A stretch of DNA of 64,000 nucleotides from Acidimicrobiaceae bacterium (GCA_027314705.1 DAHVAJ010000061.1:34843-98842), one strand, 5' to 3'. Positions 7,081 to 19,041 are shown, counted from the stretch's first letter. Notes: a model not told the origin generated them from the letters alone. A program made the numbers and translations.

Positions 7081-8742
7081 TCAGTGGACCCTGGGCGGGA
7101 TCGACGCAGCTGCGCTCGACCGGACCGACATCGTAATGAAGTCCCGGGAGAGGGTGCTGAAGTACCGGCTCGGGGAGGTCGCCTCGTCGTAGGTGAGGAG
7201 GGTGCCGTTGGCCGCCGAGGCCGGCTGGCCCGGTGCCGGGGCGAAGCTGGTGAAGTTGACCCAGTCCGTGTTGATGTCCATCTCCATGGCCCGCACCGCG
7301 CCGGCCCGAGCCAGCAGGTTGGCCAGGTCCACGATGGACAGGCCGGAGCCGCCGACGTAGACGAGTGCCCCGTCCGAGGTGACGCCGAGGCCCGACCGCC
7401 ATACCTGGACCCGGCCACCGAGGGTGGCGCCCCACTTGATGTTGTCGTTCACCGGGAGGCCGGGCACCGGGGCCCCGTTGTCGACGATGAGGTCGAGGTT
7501 CTGGCGGACGGCCACGACCGACGGCGACATCGAGACCTGGGAGCCCCACGCACCGATCTGGACGTTTCCGTTCGAGTTGATGACCAGCGAGGCGCGCCCG
7601 GGCACGAGCGGGTACCCGGCGGAGGTGACCCCGTCGAGGTAGAAGCCGCCGTGCGAGTCCTGCATGCGGAAGCCCGAGTTGAAGGCCGCGGCCAGGGTGT
7701 TGAGGGCCGCCCCCTGGAGGGGGGCCATGTTGGCGAAGGTCTGGCCGGTGCCCGGGATGGACGTGCCGGCGTACAAGGTGGCCGACAGCAGCTTCGTGTC
7801 CATCCAGGCCACGCCGGTCACCAGACTGGTGTTGACGGCGTTCGGCCGGAGATATGCGGCGTACATGGTGGGGATGCCGTCGACCGTCCGGCCGATCGGG
7901 TGCCACTGGCCCTCGCCCGGGGTCGGATTTGAGACGAAGGGGACGATGGCGGGCGGGGGCGGGAGGTGGGCCGGACCCGAGGACGTGGCGGTCGGAGCCG
8001 CCGCCGGCGCGGGGATGGCGCCCTTGGCCGGCTTGCCGCCCTTGGGCGGCGCGTTCCACGTGTAGTAGGCGTTCTCGACCCAGGTCACGAACGAGGCGCC
8101 GCCGTGGCCCCGCACCCACTCGGCCACCCGGCCGGTCACCGAGACGCCGAGGGCCGGGTTCGTGGCGGCCGAGCCCAGCGACACCCACACGGGCGTCAGC
8201 AGGATCACCAGGGCGAGGGCGACGGCCGTCTTCGGATGGCGCCCGACCACCGTCCTGCGGCGGGCGATCTGCTCCTTGCGGATGGCCTTGCGCTCCTTGC
8301 GCGTGCCCCGGGCCCGGCTGTGGGCCCGGCTGTGGGCATGGCGGACGCCGGTGGGCGTCGACCCGCCGCCCCGGGAGGTCGCGGCCACCGAGGGCAGCGA
8401 CGTGGCCGTCCGCGTCGGCCGGGCGGACCCGCCCGCGTGCCGGTCCCACTCGTCGTCCTGGCCGGTGTCCGGCCCGCCGCCATGGGCGGGCGCGTCGGGG
8501 TAGGTGGTGCGGGAGGGTTCGGTCATCGCCGGGGAGTCTGACGGTCTGACCTGACGGCCCGATGACGCCGCCGAGGTCGCCGGGGGCCGACCCGGGCCCA
8601 TCGGGCGCCCGGTCGGCGCGGTCCGGCTTCCCGACGGGCGGCGGGGGGAACGCACCTGGTCGACGGGCGGACCGGGGCGGCGGGTGTCCCTCCCGCCGGC
8701 AGTCGGCGCCTCGTCCTGGTCGTAGATGATCCTGCCTGCCAC
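7081..8742 (-). CDS. Membrane-anchored phosphodiester glycosidase (NAGPA family)
   Basis: The C-terminal half matches the actinobacterial phosphodiester glycosidase (NAGPA-like) family, whose members cleave sugar-phosphodiester linkages; the true substrate is unknown. From the GTG at 8742 the protein has about 170 disordered Arg/Gly/Pro-rich residues, including a short HSRAHSRA repeat. One transmembrane helix (AVALALVILLTPVWVSLGSA) follows at about 173-192, then a Pro/Ala linker and the extracytoplasmic domain with NSGFRMQDSHGGFYLDGV and MEMDINTDW. This predicts an N-in, C-out anchor. The GTG has AGGGAG a few bases upstream. An alternative ATG at 8526 (481 residues) keeps the helix and domain but lacks a clear Shine-Dalgarno. 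The next 244 bases up to pcrA contain only GC-rich partial inverted repeats. Confidence 0.75.
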   Translation of the reverse strand: MAGRIIYDQDEAPTAGGRDTRRPGPPVDQVRSPRRPSGSRTAPTGRPMGPGRPPATSAASSGRQVRPSDSPAMTEPSRTTYPDAPAHGGGPDTGQDDEWDRHAGGSARPTRTATSLPSVAATSRGGGSTPTGVRHAHSRAHSRARGTRKERKAIRKEQIARRRTVVGRHPKTAVALALVILLTPVWVSLGSAATNPALGVSVTGRVAEWVRGHGGASFVTWVENAYYTWNAPPKGGKPAKGAIPAPAAAPTATSSGPAHLPPPPAIVPFVSNPTPGEGQWHPIGRTVDGIPTMYAAYLRPNAVNTSLVTGVAWMDTKLLSATLYAGTSIPGTGQTFANMAPLQGAALNTLAAAFNSGFRMQDSHGGFYLDGVTSAGYPLVPGRASLVINSNGNVQIGAWGSQVSMSPSVVAVRQNLDLIVDNGAPVPGLPVNDNIKWGATLGGRVQVWRSGLGVTSDGALVYVGGSGLSIVDLANLLARAGAVRAMEMDINTDWVNFTSFAPAPGQPASAANGTLLTYDEATSPSRYFSTLSRDFITMSVRSSAAASIPPRVH

Positions 8743-8986
8743 GGTCTCCCTGCGTCCTCGCTGCCTGTCCTGGGCCGGCCCCGGCCCGGCGCCCCGGGCC
8801 GACCACCCCGCTCGTCGCCCGTACCGGGCGCGGCGCGGCGAGGGCTCCCGGGCCGGCACGAGCCGGGCCCGGCACCCGGGCGATGCTCCGTCGGGCGGCG
8901 CTCCCCACCAGTCTCGCATGCCCGGCGGGGCCGCGGGCAGCATCACCCGGGCCAACGTCGCGGCCCGGATCCGGGGCGCGGTTCGC

Positions 8987-11419
8987 TCAGGCCCGGGTCA
9001 GCGGAGCCATCCGGAGCAGGAGTCGCTTGCGGCCGACCGAGGCGAAGACCACGACGGCCTCGGACTCCTCGCCGGTGCCCGCCGTCTCCACGACGGTGCC
9101 CGGTCCCCAGGTGGCGTGCACGACCGTGTCGCGGGGGGCCAGTCCGAGCTGGTGCGCCCCGGTCGACGGCGGGGACGTGCGTTGCCCGGGAGCGCCCGGC
9201 GAGGGAGCGGGCGCCCGGCCACTGCCGAACACCGACCGTCCCGGGGTGCCGGTAGGGCCCTCGTCCTGGGAGCCCCACCACGGGCCGGTGCGCCCGGCCC
9301 CTCGGCCCGTGGCCCGGGCCCCCTCCACGTCCCGGACGAGCTCGGCCGGCAACTCACCGAGGAAGCGGCTCGGGAGGTTGGTGCTGGTGTTTCCCCACAA
9401 CATGCGGCTCCACGCGTGCGAGACGTAGAGGCGGCGCTCGGCCCGGGTGATCCCGACGTAGCAGAGGCGGCGCTCCTCCTCCAGCTCGACCGGGTCACCG
9501 AGGGCCCGCAGGTGGGGGAAGACCCCGTCCTCCATGCCCACGAGGAAGACCGCAGGGAACTCGAGCCCCTTGGCGATGTGCATGGTCATGAGGGAGACCC
9601 GGCTGCCGTCGCCCCCGAGGTCGTCCGAATCGGCCACCAGGGAGGCCGCCTCCAGGAACTCCGCCAGGGTCGGGTACTCGTCGGCCACGCCGGCGAGCTC
9701 GTCGACGTTCTCGACCCGGCCCAGGGCCTCGATGGATCCCTCGGCCAGCAGCTCGCTGCGGTAACCGGTGCGCTCGACCACGGCGGCCACCAGGTCGCCG
9801 GGGCCGAGGCGGGCCACCCGGTCGGTGGGTGCCGCCTCGCCGGGCACGATCGCCCCGGTGGCGGACGGTGGCGGGAGCGCCTCGTGCCCCGGCGCTCGGT
9901 CGGGGCCCTCGGGGCCTTCGGGCCCGAACCCGTCGTCGCCGCCGGGACCGGCGGCGGGCACGGCCATCCGCTCCCGCAGCTCGTCGAGGAGGGCGGCCAG
10001 CTCCACCAGGGCCCGCCCGGCCTTGCCGCCGACACCGGCGTCGGCGGCGCGGGCCACCGCCTCCCCGAACGAGGACCCCTCGCGCCCGGCCCAACCGGCC
10101 AGTTTGGCCACCGAGGTCTCGCCGACCCCGCGCCGCGGCACGTTGACGACGCGCCGCCAGCTCACCTCGTCGTCGGGGTTGACCAGCACCCGCAGGTAGG
10201 CGAGGACGTCTTTCACCTCGCGACGGTCGTAGAACTTGGTGCCGCCGACGACCTTGTAGGGGACCTCTGCCCGGACCAGGGCCTCCTCCAGGGCCCGGCT
10301 CTGGGCGTTGGTGCGGTAGAAGACGGCGACGTCGCCCCAGCGTGCGTCCTCGGTGGCATGGAGGCGCCGGATCTCGTGGGCCACCCACTCGGCCTCGTCG
10401 TGCTCGTCCTCGGCCCGGTAGCGGACGATCTGGTCGCCGGGCCCCCGGTCGGTCCAGAGGGTCTTCGGCTTGCGCGACACGTTGTTGGCGATGACGGCGT
10501 TGGCCGCGTCGAGGATGGTCTGGGTCGAGCGGAAGTTCTGGTCGAGGGTGACGGCCGTGGCGTCGGGGAAGGCGCCCTCGAAGTCGAGGATGTTCGAGAT
10601 GTCGGCGCCCCGGAACCGGTAGACGGACTGGTCGCTGTCGCCCACCACGACGATGTTTCGGTGCTCGCCGGCCAGCAGGACGGCGAGGGCGTTCTGGACG
10701 GCGTTGGTGTCCTGGTACTCGTCGATGAGGACGTGGGCGAACCGGGCCCGGTAGTGCTCGAGGACGTCGCCGTGCTCCCGGAAGAGACGGACGGTGTTGA
10801 GCAGCAGGTCGTCGAAGTCCATGGCGTTGGCCGCCCGCATCCGCTCCTGGTAGCGGTCGTAGACGTCGGCCACCCGACGGTCGAAGATGGTCATGGCCGC
10901 GGCGCGGAATTCGACCGGGCCCTGCTGGCGGGACTTGGCCTGGCTGATCTGGCCCAGGACGGAACGGGGCGACAGCTTCTTCGTGTCGATGTCGAGCTCG
11001 CGGCTCACCAGCTCGACCAGCCGACGCGAGTCGGCGTCGTCGTAGATGGTGAAGCTTCCCTTGTAGCCCAGCCGGTCGCCGTGGGACCGCAGGATCCGAA
11101 CGCAGGCCGAGTGGAACGTCGAGACCCACATGCGCTCGGCCCGCGGCCCGACCAGGTCGGCCACCCGCCGGCGCATCTCGTCGGCCGCCTTGTTGGTGAA
11201 GGTGATGGCCAGGACCTGCCAGGGGGCGGCGTCGCCGGTGGCGATCAGGTGGGCGATGCGGCGGGTGAGCACCCGGGTCTTGCCGGAGCCGGCCCCGGCC
11301 ACCACCAGCAGCGGCCCGCCCCGATGGACGACCGAGGCCGCCTGGGTCGGGGTCAGGCCCTCCAGGAGCGCGTCCGGACCTCCGGGTCCGAGGTGCTGGT
11401 CGCCGCCCCGGAGGGTCAT
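8987..11419 (-). CDS. pcrA: ATP-dependent DNA helicase UvrD/PcrA
   Basis: This is a superfamily 1 3'-5' DNA helicase acting in repair and in clearing replication or transcription conflicts. The 810-residue protein carries the ordered motifs. These are the Q-motif LTPTQ near residue 25, Walker [14 protein letters not shown] near 45, motif II DEYQDTN with the following [13 protein letters not shown], motif [12 protein letters not shown] and motif [22 protein letters not shown] roughly 60-residue Gly/Pro-rich linker in the 2B region before [14 protein letters not shown] is longer than usual. The C-terminal 50 residues resemble the PcrA RNA-polymerase-interacting Tudor-like fold ([16 protein letters not shown]). 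The ATG overlaps the guaA stop (ATGA), coupling it to guaB3-guaA. Confidence 0.95.
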   Translation of the reverse strand: MTLRGGDQHLGPGGPDALLEGLTPTQAASVVHRGGPLLVVAGAGSGKTRVLTRRIAHLIATGDAAPWQVLAITFTNKAADEMRRRVADLVGPRAERMWVSTFHSACVRILRSHGDRLGYKGSFTIYDDADSRRLVELVSRELDIDTKKLSPRSVLGQISQAKSRQQGPVEFRAAAMTIFDRRVADVYDRYQERMRAANAMDFDDLLLNTVRLFREHGDVLEHYRARFAHVLIDEYQDTNAVQNALAVLLAGEHRNIVVVGDSDQSVYRFRGADISNILDFEGAFPDATAVTLDQNFRSTQTILDAANAVIANNVSRKPKTLWTDRGPGDQIVRYRAEDEHDEAEWVAHEIRRLHATEDARWGDVAVFYRTNAQSRALEEALVRAEVPYKVVGGTKFYDRREVKDVLAYLRVLVNPDDEVSWRRVVNVPRRGVGETSVAKLAGWAGREGSSFGEAVARAADAGVGGKAGRALVELAALLDELRERMAVPAAGPGGDDGFGPEGPEGPDRAPGHEALPPPSATGAIVPGEAAPTDRVARLGPGDLVAAVVERTGYRSELLAEGSIEALGRVENVDELAGVADEYPTLAEFLEAASLVADSDDLGGDGSRVSLMTMHIAKGLEFPAVFLVGMEDGVFPHLRALGDPVELEEERRLCYVGITRAERRLYVSHAWSRMLWGNTSTNLPSRFLGELPAELVRDVEGARATGRGAGRTGPWWGSQDEGPTGTPGRSVFGSGRAPAPSPGAPGQRTSPPSTGAHQLGLAPRDTVVHATWGPGTVVETAGTGEESEAVVVFASVGRKRLLLRMAPLTRA

Positions 11420-13017
11420 TCCCACTCGATGGTGCCCGGCGGCTTCGACGTGATGTCGAGGGCCACCCGGTTGACGCCCCCGACCTCGTTGATGATGCGG
11501 GACGAGAGCCGCTCCAGCAGGTCGTAGGGGAGGCGTGCCCAGTCGGCCGTCATGGCGTCGTCACTGGTGACGGCCCGGATGACGACGGGGTAGGCGTAGG
11601 TCCGGCCGTCGCCCATCACCCCCACGGTGCGCACGGCGGGAAGGACGGCGAAGCTCTGCCACAGCTCCCGGTAGAGGCCGGCCCTGCGGACCTCCTCGAC
11701 CACGATGGCATCGGCGGCCCGGAGGATCTCGGCCCGCTCGGGCGTCACCTCCCCCACGATGCGCACGGCCAGTCCGGGCCCGGGGAAGGGCTGGCGCCAG
11801 ACGATCTCGTGGGGCAGCCCCAGTTCCTCGCCCACGGCGCGGACCTCGTCCTTGAAGAGGAGACGGAGGGGTTCGACGAGGTCGAAGGCCAGGTCGTCGG
11901 GGAGCCCCCCCACGTTGTGGTGGGACTTGATGGTGGCGGCCGAGTCGGAGCCCGACTCGATGACGTCGGGGTAGAGGGTGCCCTGGACCAGGTAGCCGGC
12001 CGCCTCGCGTCCCCCTCCCTCGTCCAGGTGGCCCTTCTCGACGACCAGGTCGCGGGCGACCTCCTCGAAGATGCGGATGAAGAGACCGCCGATGATCTTG
12101 CGCTTGTCCTCGGGCTCGGTGACCCCGGCCAGGGCCTCGAAGAACCGGTCGGCCGCCTTCACGTGGACGAGGTCGATGTGGAACTGGCGCCGGAAGGTCT
12201 CTTCGACCTGTTCGCTCTCGCCGGACCGCATGAGGCCGGTGTCGACGTAGACGCAGGTCAGCTGGGTGCCGACGGCCTTGTGCACCAGCGCCGCGGCCAC
12301 CGCCGAGTCGACACCGCCCGAGAGGGCGCACAGGACGGGCGAGGTGCCGACCTGGGCCCGGACCGCGGCGACCTGGCTCTCGATGATCGAGGTGTGGGTC
12401 CAGTGCGGCGGACAGCCGCAGACGTCGTAGAGGAAGCGCTCGAGGAGGTCGCGTCCCCGCTCGGTGTGGACCACTTCGGGGTGGAATTGGACGCCGTAGA
12501 GGGCGCGCTCGGCGTCGTGGAAGGCGGCGACCGGCGCGTCGGGACAGGAGGCCGTGGCCACGAACCCCGCCGGCACCTCGGCGATGGCGTCGCCGTGGCT
12601 CATCCAGACCTCAGCGGCCTCCGGCCAGTCGACGAAGAGGGGCGAGTGGCCGGTGACGGTCATCGGGGTCCGCCCGTACTCGCCGCGCCCGGTCCGGGCC
12701 ACCTCACCCCCGAGCTGGCGGGCGAGGAGCTGGGCGCCGTAACAGATGCCGAGGATGGGGACGCCCAGCCCGTAGACGGCCGGGTCGATCAGGGGGGCGG
12801 GCGAGTCGTTGACCGACTTCGGCCCGCCCGAGAGGATGATGCCCGCCGGGCGGCGGGCCGCCAGCTCGGCGGCCGTGGCCTGGTGGGGGACGATCTCCGA
12901 GTAGACGTGGGCCTCGCGCACCCGCCGGGCGATGAGCTGGGCGTACTGGGCGCCGAAGTCGACGACCAGGACGGGCCCCTCGCGGGGGTCCTCGGCGCCC
13001 GGGGCGGACGGGGTCAA
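11416..13017 (-). CDS. guaA: GMP synthase (glutamine-hydrolysing)
   Basis: GuaA aminates XMP to GMP using glutamine and ATP. The 533-residue, two-domain protein has the class I amidotransferase nucleophile in GICYGAQ and the catalytic His in GVQFHPEV. The PP-loop ATP pyrophosphatase motif LSGGVDSAV follows, then the usual dimerisation domain ending PPGTIEWE. The only in-frame start before the conserved [12 protein letters not shown] is the TTG at 13017, which overlaps the guaB3 stop as TTGA. Initiation therefore probably depends on translational coupling. It lies between guaB3 and pcrA in one tightly packed unit. Confidence 0.95.
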   Translation of the reverse strand: MTPSAPGAEDPREGPVLVVDFGAQYAQLIARRVREAHVYSEIVPHQATAAELAARRPAGIILSGGPKSVNDSPAPLIDPAVYGLGVPILGICYGAQLLARQLGGEVARTGRGEYGRTPMTVTGHSPLFVDWPEAAEVWMSHGDAIAEVPAGFVATASCPDAPVAAFHDAERALYGVQFHPEVVHTERGRDLLERFLYDVCGCPPHWTHTSIIESQVAAVRAQVGTSPVLCALSGGVDSAVAAALVHKAVGTQLTCVYVDTGLMRSGESEQVEETFRRQFHIDLVHVKAADRFFEALAGVTEPEDKRKIIGGLFIRIFEEVARDLVVEKGHLDEGGGREAAGYLVQGTLYPDVIESGSDSAATIKSHHNVGGLPDDLAFDLVEPLRLLFKDEVRAVGEELGLPHEIVWRQPFPGPGLAVRIVGEVTPERAEILRAADAIVVEEVRRAGLYRELWQSFAVLPAVRTVGVMGDGRTYAYPVVIRAVTSDDAMTADWARLPYDLLERLSSRIINEVGGVNRVALDITSKPPGTIEWE

Positions 13018-14177
13018 TGGCCCATGCCGACACCCTGCGAGCGCTGCAGGTCCTTGCCCTCGGTCTGGAGGGCCGGGGCCACCATGACCTCGGCCTTCTG
13101 GAACTCCTTCACCGTCTGGTACCCGCAGGTGGCCATGGCCGTGCGCAGGGCGCCGAAGAGGTTCATCCGGCCGTCGTTCTCGTGGGCGGGGCCGAGCAGG
13201 ATCTCCTGGAGGGTGCCGCGGGTGGTGGTCCGGACCCGGGCGCCCCGGGGCAGGGTCGGATGGAAGGTGGCCATGCCCCAGTGGTAGCCGCGTGCCGGGG
13301 CCTCGACGGCGGACGAGAGGGGCGATCCGAGCATGACCGCGTCCGCCCCGCAGGCGATGGCCTTGGCGATGTCACCGCCCTTGGACATGCCGCCGTCGGC
13401 GATCACGTGGCAGTAGACGCCCGTCTCGTCGAGGTGGCGCATGCGCGCCCCGGCCACGTCGGCGATGGCCGTGGCCTGGGGCACGCCGATGCCCAGCACG
13501 CCCCGGGTGGTGCAGGCGTTGCCCGGGCCGACGCCCACGAGCACACCGACCGCGCCGGTGCGCATGAGGTGGAGCCCGGCCTGGTAGGAGGCGCAGCCGC
13601 CGACGATGACGGGGATCTCGAACTCGCGGATGAACCGTTTGAGGTTGAGGGGCTCGGCCGACTTGGACACGTGCTCGGCCGAGACGACCGTGCCCTGGAT
13701 GACCAGGATGTCGAGCTCGGCGGCGAGCAGGGCCGGGGCGAACTGCTCGGTCCGTTGCGGGGTGACCGAGGCGGCCGTGGTGATGCCGGCGGCCTTCATC
13801 TCTCGGATGCGTTGGGTGACGAGGTCGAGCTGCACCGGCTCGGCGTACATCTGCTGCATCCGGGCGGTGGCCTTCTCGGCCGGGAGCTCGCGGATCTCGT
13901 CGAAGAGGGTGGTGGGGTCCTCGTAGCGGGTCCAGAGACCTTCGAGGTTGAGGACGCCGAGGCCCCCGAGGCGCCCGATCTCGATGGCCGTGGTGGGACT
14001 GACCACACCGTCCATCGCCGAGGCCATGAGGGGGAGGAGGAACCGGTAGGCGTCGATCTCCCAACTGATGTCGACGTCCTCGGGGTCGCGGGTGCGCCGG
14101 CTCGGCACGATGGCGATGTCGTCGAAGCCGTACGCCCTCCGTCCGGACTTGAAGATGCCGATCTCTAGCTCAGCCAC
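13014..14177 (-). CDS. guaB3: GuaB3 family IMP dehydrogenase-related protein
   Basis: This belongs to the actinobacterial GuaB3 branch of the IMP dehydrogenase/GMP reductase superfamily. It is a TIM barrel without the CBS (Bateman) pair, which explains its 387 residues. The catalytic-loop cysteine lies in [15 protein letters not shown], and the phosphate-binding [18 protein letters not shown] follows. The N-terminal [27 protein letters not shown] is diagnostic of GuaB3. The GTG start at 14177 has GGAGG eight bases upstream and replaces the longer ORF-track start. It is co-directional with guaA, whose TTG overlaps its stop. Whether it makes XMP here, alongside a canonical GuaB elsewhere, is unknown. 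Confidence 0.92.
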   Translation of the reverse strand: MAELEIGIFKSGRRAYGFDDIAIVPSRRTRDPEDVDISWEIDAYRFLLPLMASAMDGVVSPTTAIEIGRLGGLGVLNLEGLWTRYEDPTTLFDEIRELPAEKATARMQQMYAEPVQLDLVTQRIREMKAAGITTAASVTPQRTEQFAPALLAAELDILVIQGTVVSAEHVSKSAEPLNLKRFIREFEIPVIVGGCASYQAGLHLMRTGAVGVLVGVGPGNACTTRGVLGIGVPQATAIADVAGARMRHLDETGVYCHVIADGGMSKGGDIAKAIACGADAVMLGSPLSSAVEAPARGYHWGMATFHPTLPRGARVRTTTRGTLQEILLGPAHENDGRMNLFGALRTAMATCGYQTVKEFQKAEVMVAPALQTEGKDLQRSQGVGMGH

Positions 14178-14303
14178 GTGGTCGTCCTCCGCACCAAGGT
14201 TGTCGTCCGTACCCCCTGGCCGGCGGCTGCCCCGACACTGCGACGACCGGCCATCCCCCACGATACCGCCTGGGCCGGCGGGCCCGGGCCCGGCGCGGGC
14301 GTC

Positions 14304-15065
14304 TCAGGGGATCCGGCGGGTCGGGCCCGAGCCGGGGCCGGGAAGACCGAGGACGAGGCAGAGGAGCTCGGTGAGGACCCGGGCCGTGGCCCCCCAGATC
14401 GTCTCGCCCGCCGCCGCGAAGAACCACACCGGGAACTCCGTGCCCGGGCGGCCGTCGCTGCCGGTCCGCCCGGGAACGGACCACAGCTCCTCCGCGAAGA
14501 CCCCGTCGGCCAGGAGCTCGGCCAGGGCCACGTCGAAGACCCGGGCCACCTCGTCGGGGGCCGGGTCGGTGGCCGGGCGACCGGGCAGGATGGCCACCAC
14601 CGGGGTCATGAAGGTGTTCGAGGAGACGGTCGCCATGGCCGTGAGCCGACCGAGGACGGCCGCCCCGGCGGGGTCGAGGCCCACCTCCTCGCGAGCCTCC
14701 CGGAAGGCCGCCTCGACGATCGTCTCGCCCGCGTCGAGCTTCCCTCCGGGGAAGGCCACCTCGCCCTGGTGGGCGCGGAGGTGGCTCGAGCGCACGGTGA
14801 GGAGGACCCGGGCCTGGCCCGCCTCCTCGAAGAGGGGGACGAGGACGGCCGCCGGGGCGGTGGCGGCCCCGGCCACTTCCGGACCGACGGCGGCGACCGG
14901 GCCAGGACGGTCGGGCCGGGCCAGGGCGGCGGCCACCCGGGCCAGGGGCACGGAGGACCGCTCCTCGGCCCCGAGGTCGACCCAGGGCGCCGGGCGGCCC
15001 GGTCGGTGGCCCGGGGGCCGGGGGATGGCCTGGGGGCCGGCGCGGTGTCGGGGGACGGCGATCAT
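14304..15065 (-). CDS. Nudix CoA pyrophosphatase (NudL-type)
   Basis: This is a Nudix hydrolase of the CoA pyrophosphatase (UPF0035/NudL) type, predicted to cleave CoA or acyl-CoA diphosphate bonds. The NudL signature TVRSSHLRAHQGEVAFPGG runs directly into the Nudix box GKLDAGETIVEAAFREAREEVGL, which has every Glu metal ligand. The ATG at 15065 gives 253 residues; the first 70 or so are Pro/Ala-rich and not conserved. It lies 126 bases upstream of guaB3 and divergent from the YbjQ-family gene. Substrate specificity is inferred from family motifs only. Confidence 0.88.
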   Translation of the reverse strand: MIAVPRHRAGPQAIPRPPGHRPGRPAPWVDLGAEERSSVPLARVAAALARPDRPGPVAAVGPEVAGAATAPAAVLVPLFEEAGQARVLLTVRSSHLRAHQGEVAFPGGKLDAGETIVEAAFREAREEVGLDPAGAAVLGRLTAMATVSSNTFMTPVVAILPGRPATDPAPDEVARVFDVALAELLADGVFAEELWSVPGRTGSDGRPGTEFPVWFFAAAGETIWGATARVLTELLCLVLGLPGPGSGPTRRIP

Positions 15066-15190
15066 CGTGGTCCGAGGATACGGGGGCCGATCGCCGGTCG
15101 GCCCGCCCATCCCGTCTCGGTCGGAGGGCCGCTCGGTACGCTGCAGGTGCCGGGCCGGTGGACCGCCGGTCCCGGCGGGAGAGGAGCGCC

Positions 15191-15553
15191 ATGACCGAGG
15201 CCACCGGGACCCAGGGGACCGAGAGCCAGTTCCCCATCACGACCGCCCTCGAGTTCCCCGAGTGGCACATCGAGCGCAGCGTCGGCATGGTCTTCGGCCT
15301 CGTGGTCCGCTCCATGGGGGCCGCCAAGGGCATCACCGCCGGGTTCCGGGCCCTGGCCGGCGGCGAGGTCAAGCAGTACACCAAGCTGCTCGAGGACAGC
15401 CGCCGCCACGCCCTCGACCGCATGATCGAGAACGCCCGCGTGCTCGGAGCCAACGCCGTCGTCCAGTTCCGGTTCGACTCGTCCGAGATGGGCCAGTCGC
15501 TCACCGAGATCGTCGCCTACGGCACGGGCGTGATCGTCGGTCCGCGGTCGTGA
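15191..15553 (+). CDS. YbjQ/UPF0145 family protein
   Basis: This 120-residue protein matches the YbjQ (UPF0145) family, a small pentameric fold of unknown function sometimes described as a putative heavy-metal-binding domain. Family features are the GMVFGLVVRSMGAAKGI stretch, KQYTKLLEDSRRHALDRMIENARVLGANAVVQFRFDSS and YGTGVIV. The ATG at 15191 has AGGAG six bases upstream, better than the earlier in-frame ATG of the ORF track. It is followed after 28 bases by a small membrane protein gene on the same strand. No function should be inferred beyond the fold. Confidence 0.85.
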   Translation: MTEATGTQGTESQFPITTALEFPEWHIERSVGMVFGLVVRSMGAAKGITAGFRALAGGEVKQYTKLLEDSRRHALDRMIENARVLGANAVVQFRFDSSEMGQSLTEIVAYGTGVIVGPRS

Positions 15554-15581
15554 CGGTACCGGCCGGCCCCCGGCGGGACCG

Positions 15582-15785
15582 GTGGTGATCGTCCTCGCCT
15601 TCGTCGCCGCGGCCGTGGTGGTGGCGGTGGCCGTCTCGCTCTTCGTGCGGCGTCACGGCGAGTCCGACCGGCCCGAGGCCGGGTGGTCCCCGACCGACGA
15701 GGTCTTCCGCGACCCCGGCACCGACCGGACCATGCGGGTGTGGCTCGACCGGGTCGGCGGGCGCCACTACGTGCCCGACCGGTAG
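15582..15785 (+). CDS. Small single-pass membrane protein
   Basis: This short gene of unknown function encodes 67 residues. An N-terminal hydrophobic helix (VIVLAFVAAAVVVAVAVSLFV, residues 2-22) is followed by a basic RR and then a hydrophilic tail with DEVFRDPGTDRTMRVW and HYVPDR at the C-terminus. The start is one of two consecutive GTG codons. It lies 28 bases after the YbjQ-family gene and is probably co-transcribed. The C-terminal pattern looks like a conserved domain rather than a random frame, but the family was not recognised. Confidence 0.6.
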   Translation: MVIVLAFVAAAVVVAVAVSLFVRRHGESDRPEAGWSPTDEVFRDPGTDRTMRVWLDRVGGRHYVPDR

Positions 15786-15807
15786 GGCGTCGGGGCCGGG
15801 ACGGCAC

Positions 15808-15835
15808 GACGGCCGGGCCCCGGGGCCCGGCCGTC
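15808..15835. terminator. Perfect 28-bp palindrome between convergent genes
   Basis: GACGGCCGGGCCCC is followed immediately by its exact reverse complement, giving 14-bp arms with no spacer. It lies midway between the end of the small plus-strand membrane gene and the end of groEL. It is a likely bidirectional terminator; no T-tract follows. Confidence 0.6.
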
Positions 15836-15874
15836 GCCGCTGCCTGCACCTCGGCCGGTGGGCCGGGGGGATGG

Positions 15875-17842
<1,968 letters not shown>

Positions 17843-17869
17843 TTAGCAGTCGACGGTTTCGAGTGCTAA
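17843..17869. promoter_or_regulatory. CIRCE operator (HrcA binding site)
   Basis: TTAGCAGTC-N9-GAGTGCTAA is the CIRCE inverted repeat with a single change from the TTAGCACTC consensus in one arm. It lies between the groESL promoter and the groES start, where bound HrcA would block transcription in the absence of heat stress. Confidence 0.9.
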
Positions 17870-17897
17870 CGATACAGGTCGTCGACCCGGTTGGCAA
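17869..17897 (-). promoter_or_regulatory. groESL promoter
   Basis: On the minus strand TTGCCA and TATCGT are separated by 17 bases. The -10 ends directly at the CIRCE arm, so the operator covers the expected transcription start. It is one of the best housekeeping-sigma matches in the window. Confidence 0.65.
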
Positions 17898-17922
17898 ACG
17901 GGGCGGGCGAGTGCCAGACGAG

Positions 17923-17946
17923 GGGCCCGGCCCGGCGGACGGGCCC
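17923..17946 (-). terminator. Hairpin at the end of tsaD
   Basis: GGGCCCG and CGGGCCC flank a 10-base loop directly after the tsaD stop codon, separating the tsa cluster from the groESL promoter. There is no T-tract. Confidence 0.4.
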
Positions 17947-18993
17947 TCAGGCCGTCGGGGCGAGCCGGAGGTTGGGATCGGCGCCGAGGGTGAGGGGGCT
18001 GGTGTCGCCCGCCTCGAGGTGCCAGTAGCCGGCAGCGGCGACCATGGCCGCGTTGTCCGTGCACAGGGCCCGGCTGGGCAGGAACGCGCCGATCCCGTCC
18101 TCGGCGCACGCCTCCTCGACCCGGTCCCGCAGCAGCGAATTGGCCGCCACCCCGCCGGCCAGGCAGAGGGCCCGGGCCCCGATCTCCCGGGCGGCCCGGC
18201 GGGCCCGGGTGACGAGCACGTCGACCACGGCCTCCTGGAAGGACGCGGCCACGTCGGCCGTCGGGGCCCCGGGCTCCTTGCGGACCCGGTTGACCACCGA
18301 GGTCTTCAGCCCGCTGAAGGAGAAGTCGTGACCGTCGCCCGGATAGGAGCGGGGGAAGGCGAAGGCCGCCGGGTCCCCCTCCCTCGCCACCCGGTCGATT
18401 TCCGGGCCACCCGGGTAGCCGAGGCCGAGGAACCGGGCCACCTTGTCGAAGGCCTCGCCGGCCGCATCGTCGATGGTGCCTCCGAGGAGACGGTAGCGAC
18501 CCGGACCGGTGACCTCGAGCAGGAGGGTGTGGCCACCCGAGACGAGCAGGACGCACAGGGGCCAGCCCAGGTCGGGCTGCTCGAGGAGGGACGCGAAGAG
18601 GTGGGCCTCGAGGTGGTTGACCCCGACCAGGGGCACGTCCCACACCATGGCCAGGGCCTTGGCCTCGGCCACGCCGACCAGGAGAGCGCCGACGAGGCCC
18701 GGCCCGTGGGTCACGGCCACGGCGTCGATGCCGGCCCCGTCCGGTCCGGAGCCGGCGCCGGCCAGGGCGTCGGCCAGCACGGGGGTCAGCAGCTCGACAT
18801 GGGCCCGGCTGGCCAGCTCGGGCACGACGCCGCCGTAGCGGGCGTGGAGGTCGACCTGGCTCGAGACGATCGAGGAGACGATGACCGTGCCGCCGTCGAC
18901 CACGGCGGCAGCCGTCTCGTCGCAGGAGGTCTCGATGCCGAGGACCCGGGTGCCGGGGCCGCGGCCGGCGGTCGCGGACGTCACGGCGGGCAC
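17947..18993 (-). CDS. tsaD: tRNA threonylcarbamoyladenosine synthase, TsaD
   Basis: TsaD transfers the threonylcarbamoyl group to A37 of ANN-decoding tRNAs, working with TsaB and TsaE encoded just upstream. It is 348 residues, an ASKHA-fold protein. LGIETSCDETAAAVV lies near residue 18, the metal-binding NHLEAH follows, and VSGGHT and AGGVAANS appear later. The start is uncertain between GTG at 18993 and GTG at 18984; neither has a strong Shine-Dalgarno, and the first 16 residues are not conserved. It follows rimI by 48 bases and is the last gene before groESL. Confidence 0.95.
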   Translation of the reverse strand: MPAVTSATAGRGPGTRVLGIETSCDETAAAVVDGGTVIVSSIVSSQVDLHARYGGVVPELASRAHVELLTPVLADALAGAGSGPDGAGIDAVAVTHGPGLVGALLVGVAEAKALAMVWDVPLVGVNHLEAHLFASLLEQPDLGWPLCVLLVSGGHTLLLEVTGPGRYRLLGGTIDDAAGEAFDKVARFLGLGYPGGPEIDRVAREGDPAAFAFPRSYPGDGHDFSFSGLKTSVVNRVRKEPGAPTADVAASFQEAVVDVLVTRARRAAREIGARALCLAGGVAANSLLRDRVEEACAEDGIGAFLPSRALCTDNAAMVAAAGYWHLEAGDTSPLTLGADPNLRLAPTA

Positions 18994-19041
18994 CGGCGCA
19001 GGATACCGGCCCCGGACCGAGGACCGCCCTTCCGCACCCGG

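Noticed and set aside
8726-11527. 933-residue plus-strand ORF opposite pcrA
   Set aside because: It is an antisense shadow of a clear UvrD/PcrA helicase, with no recognisable motif.
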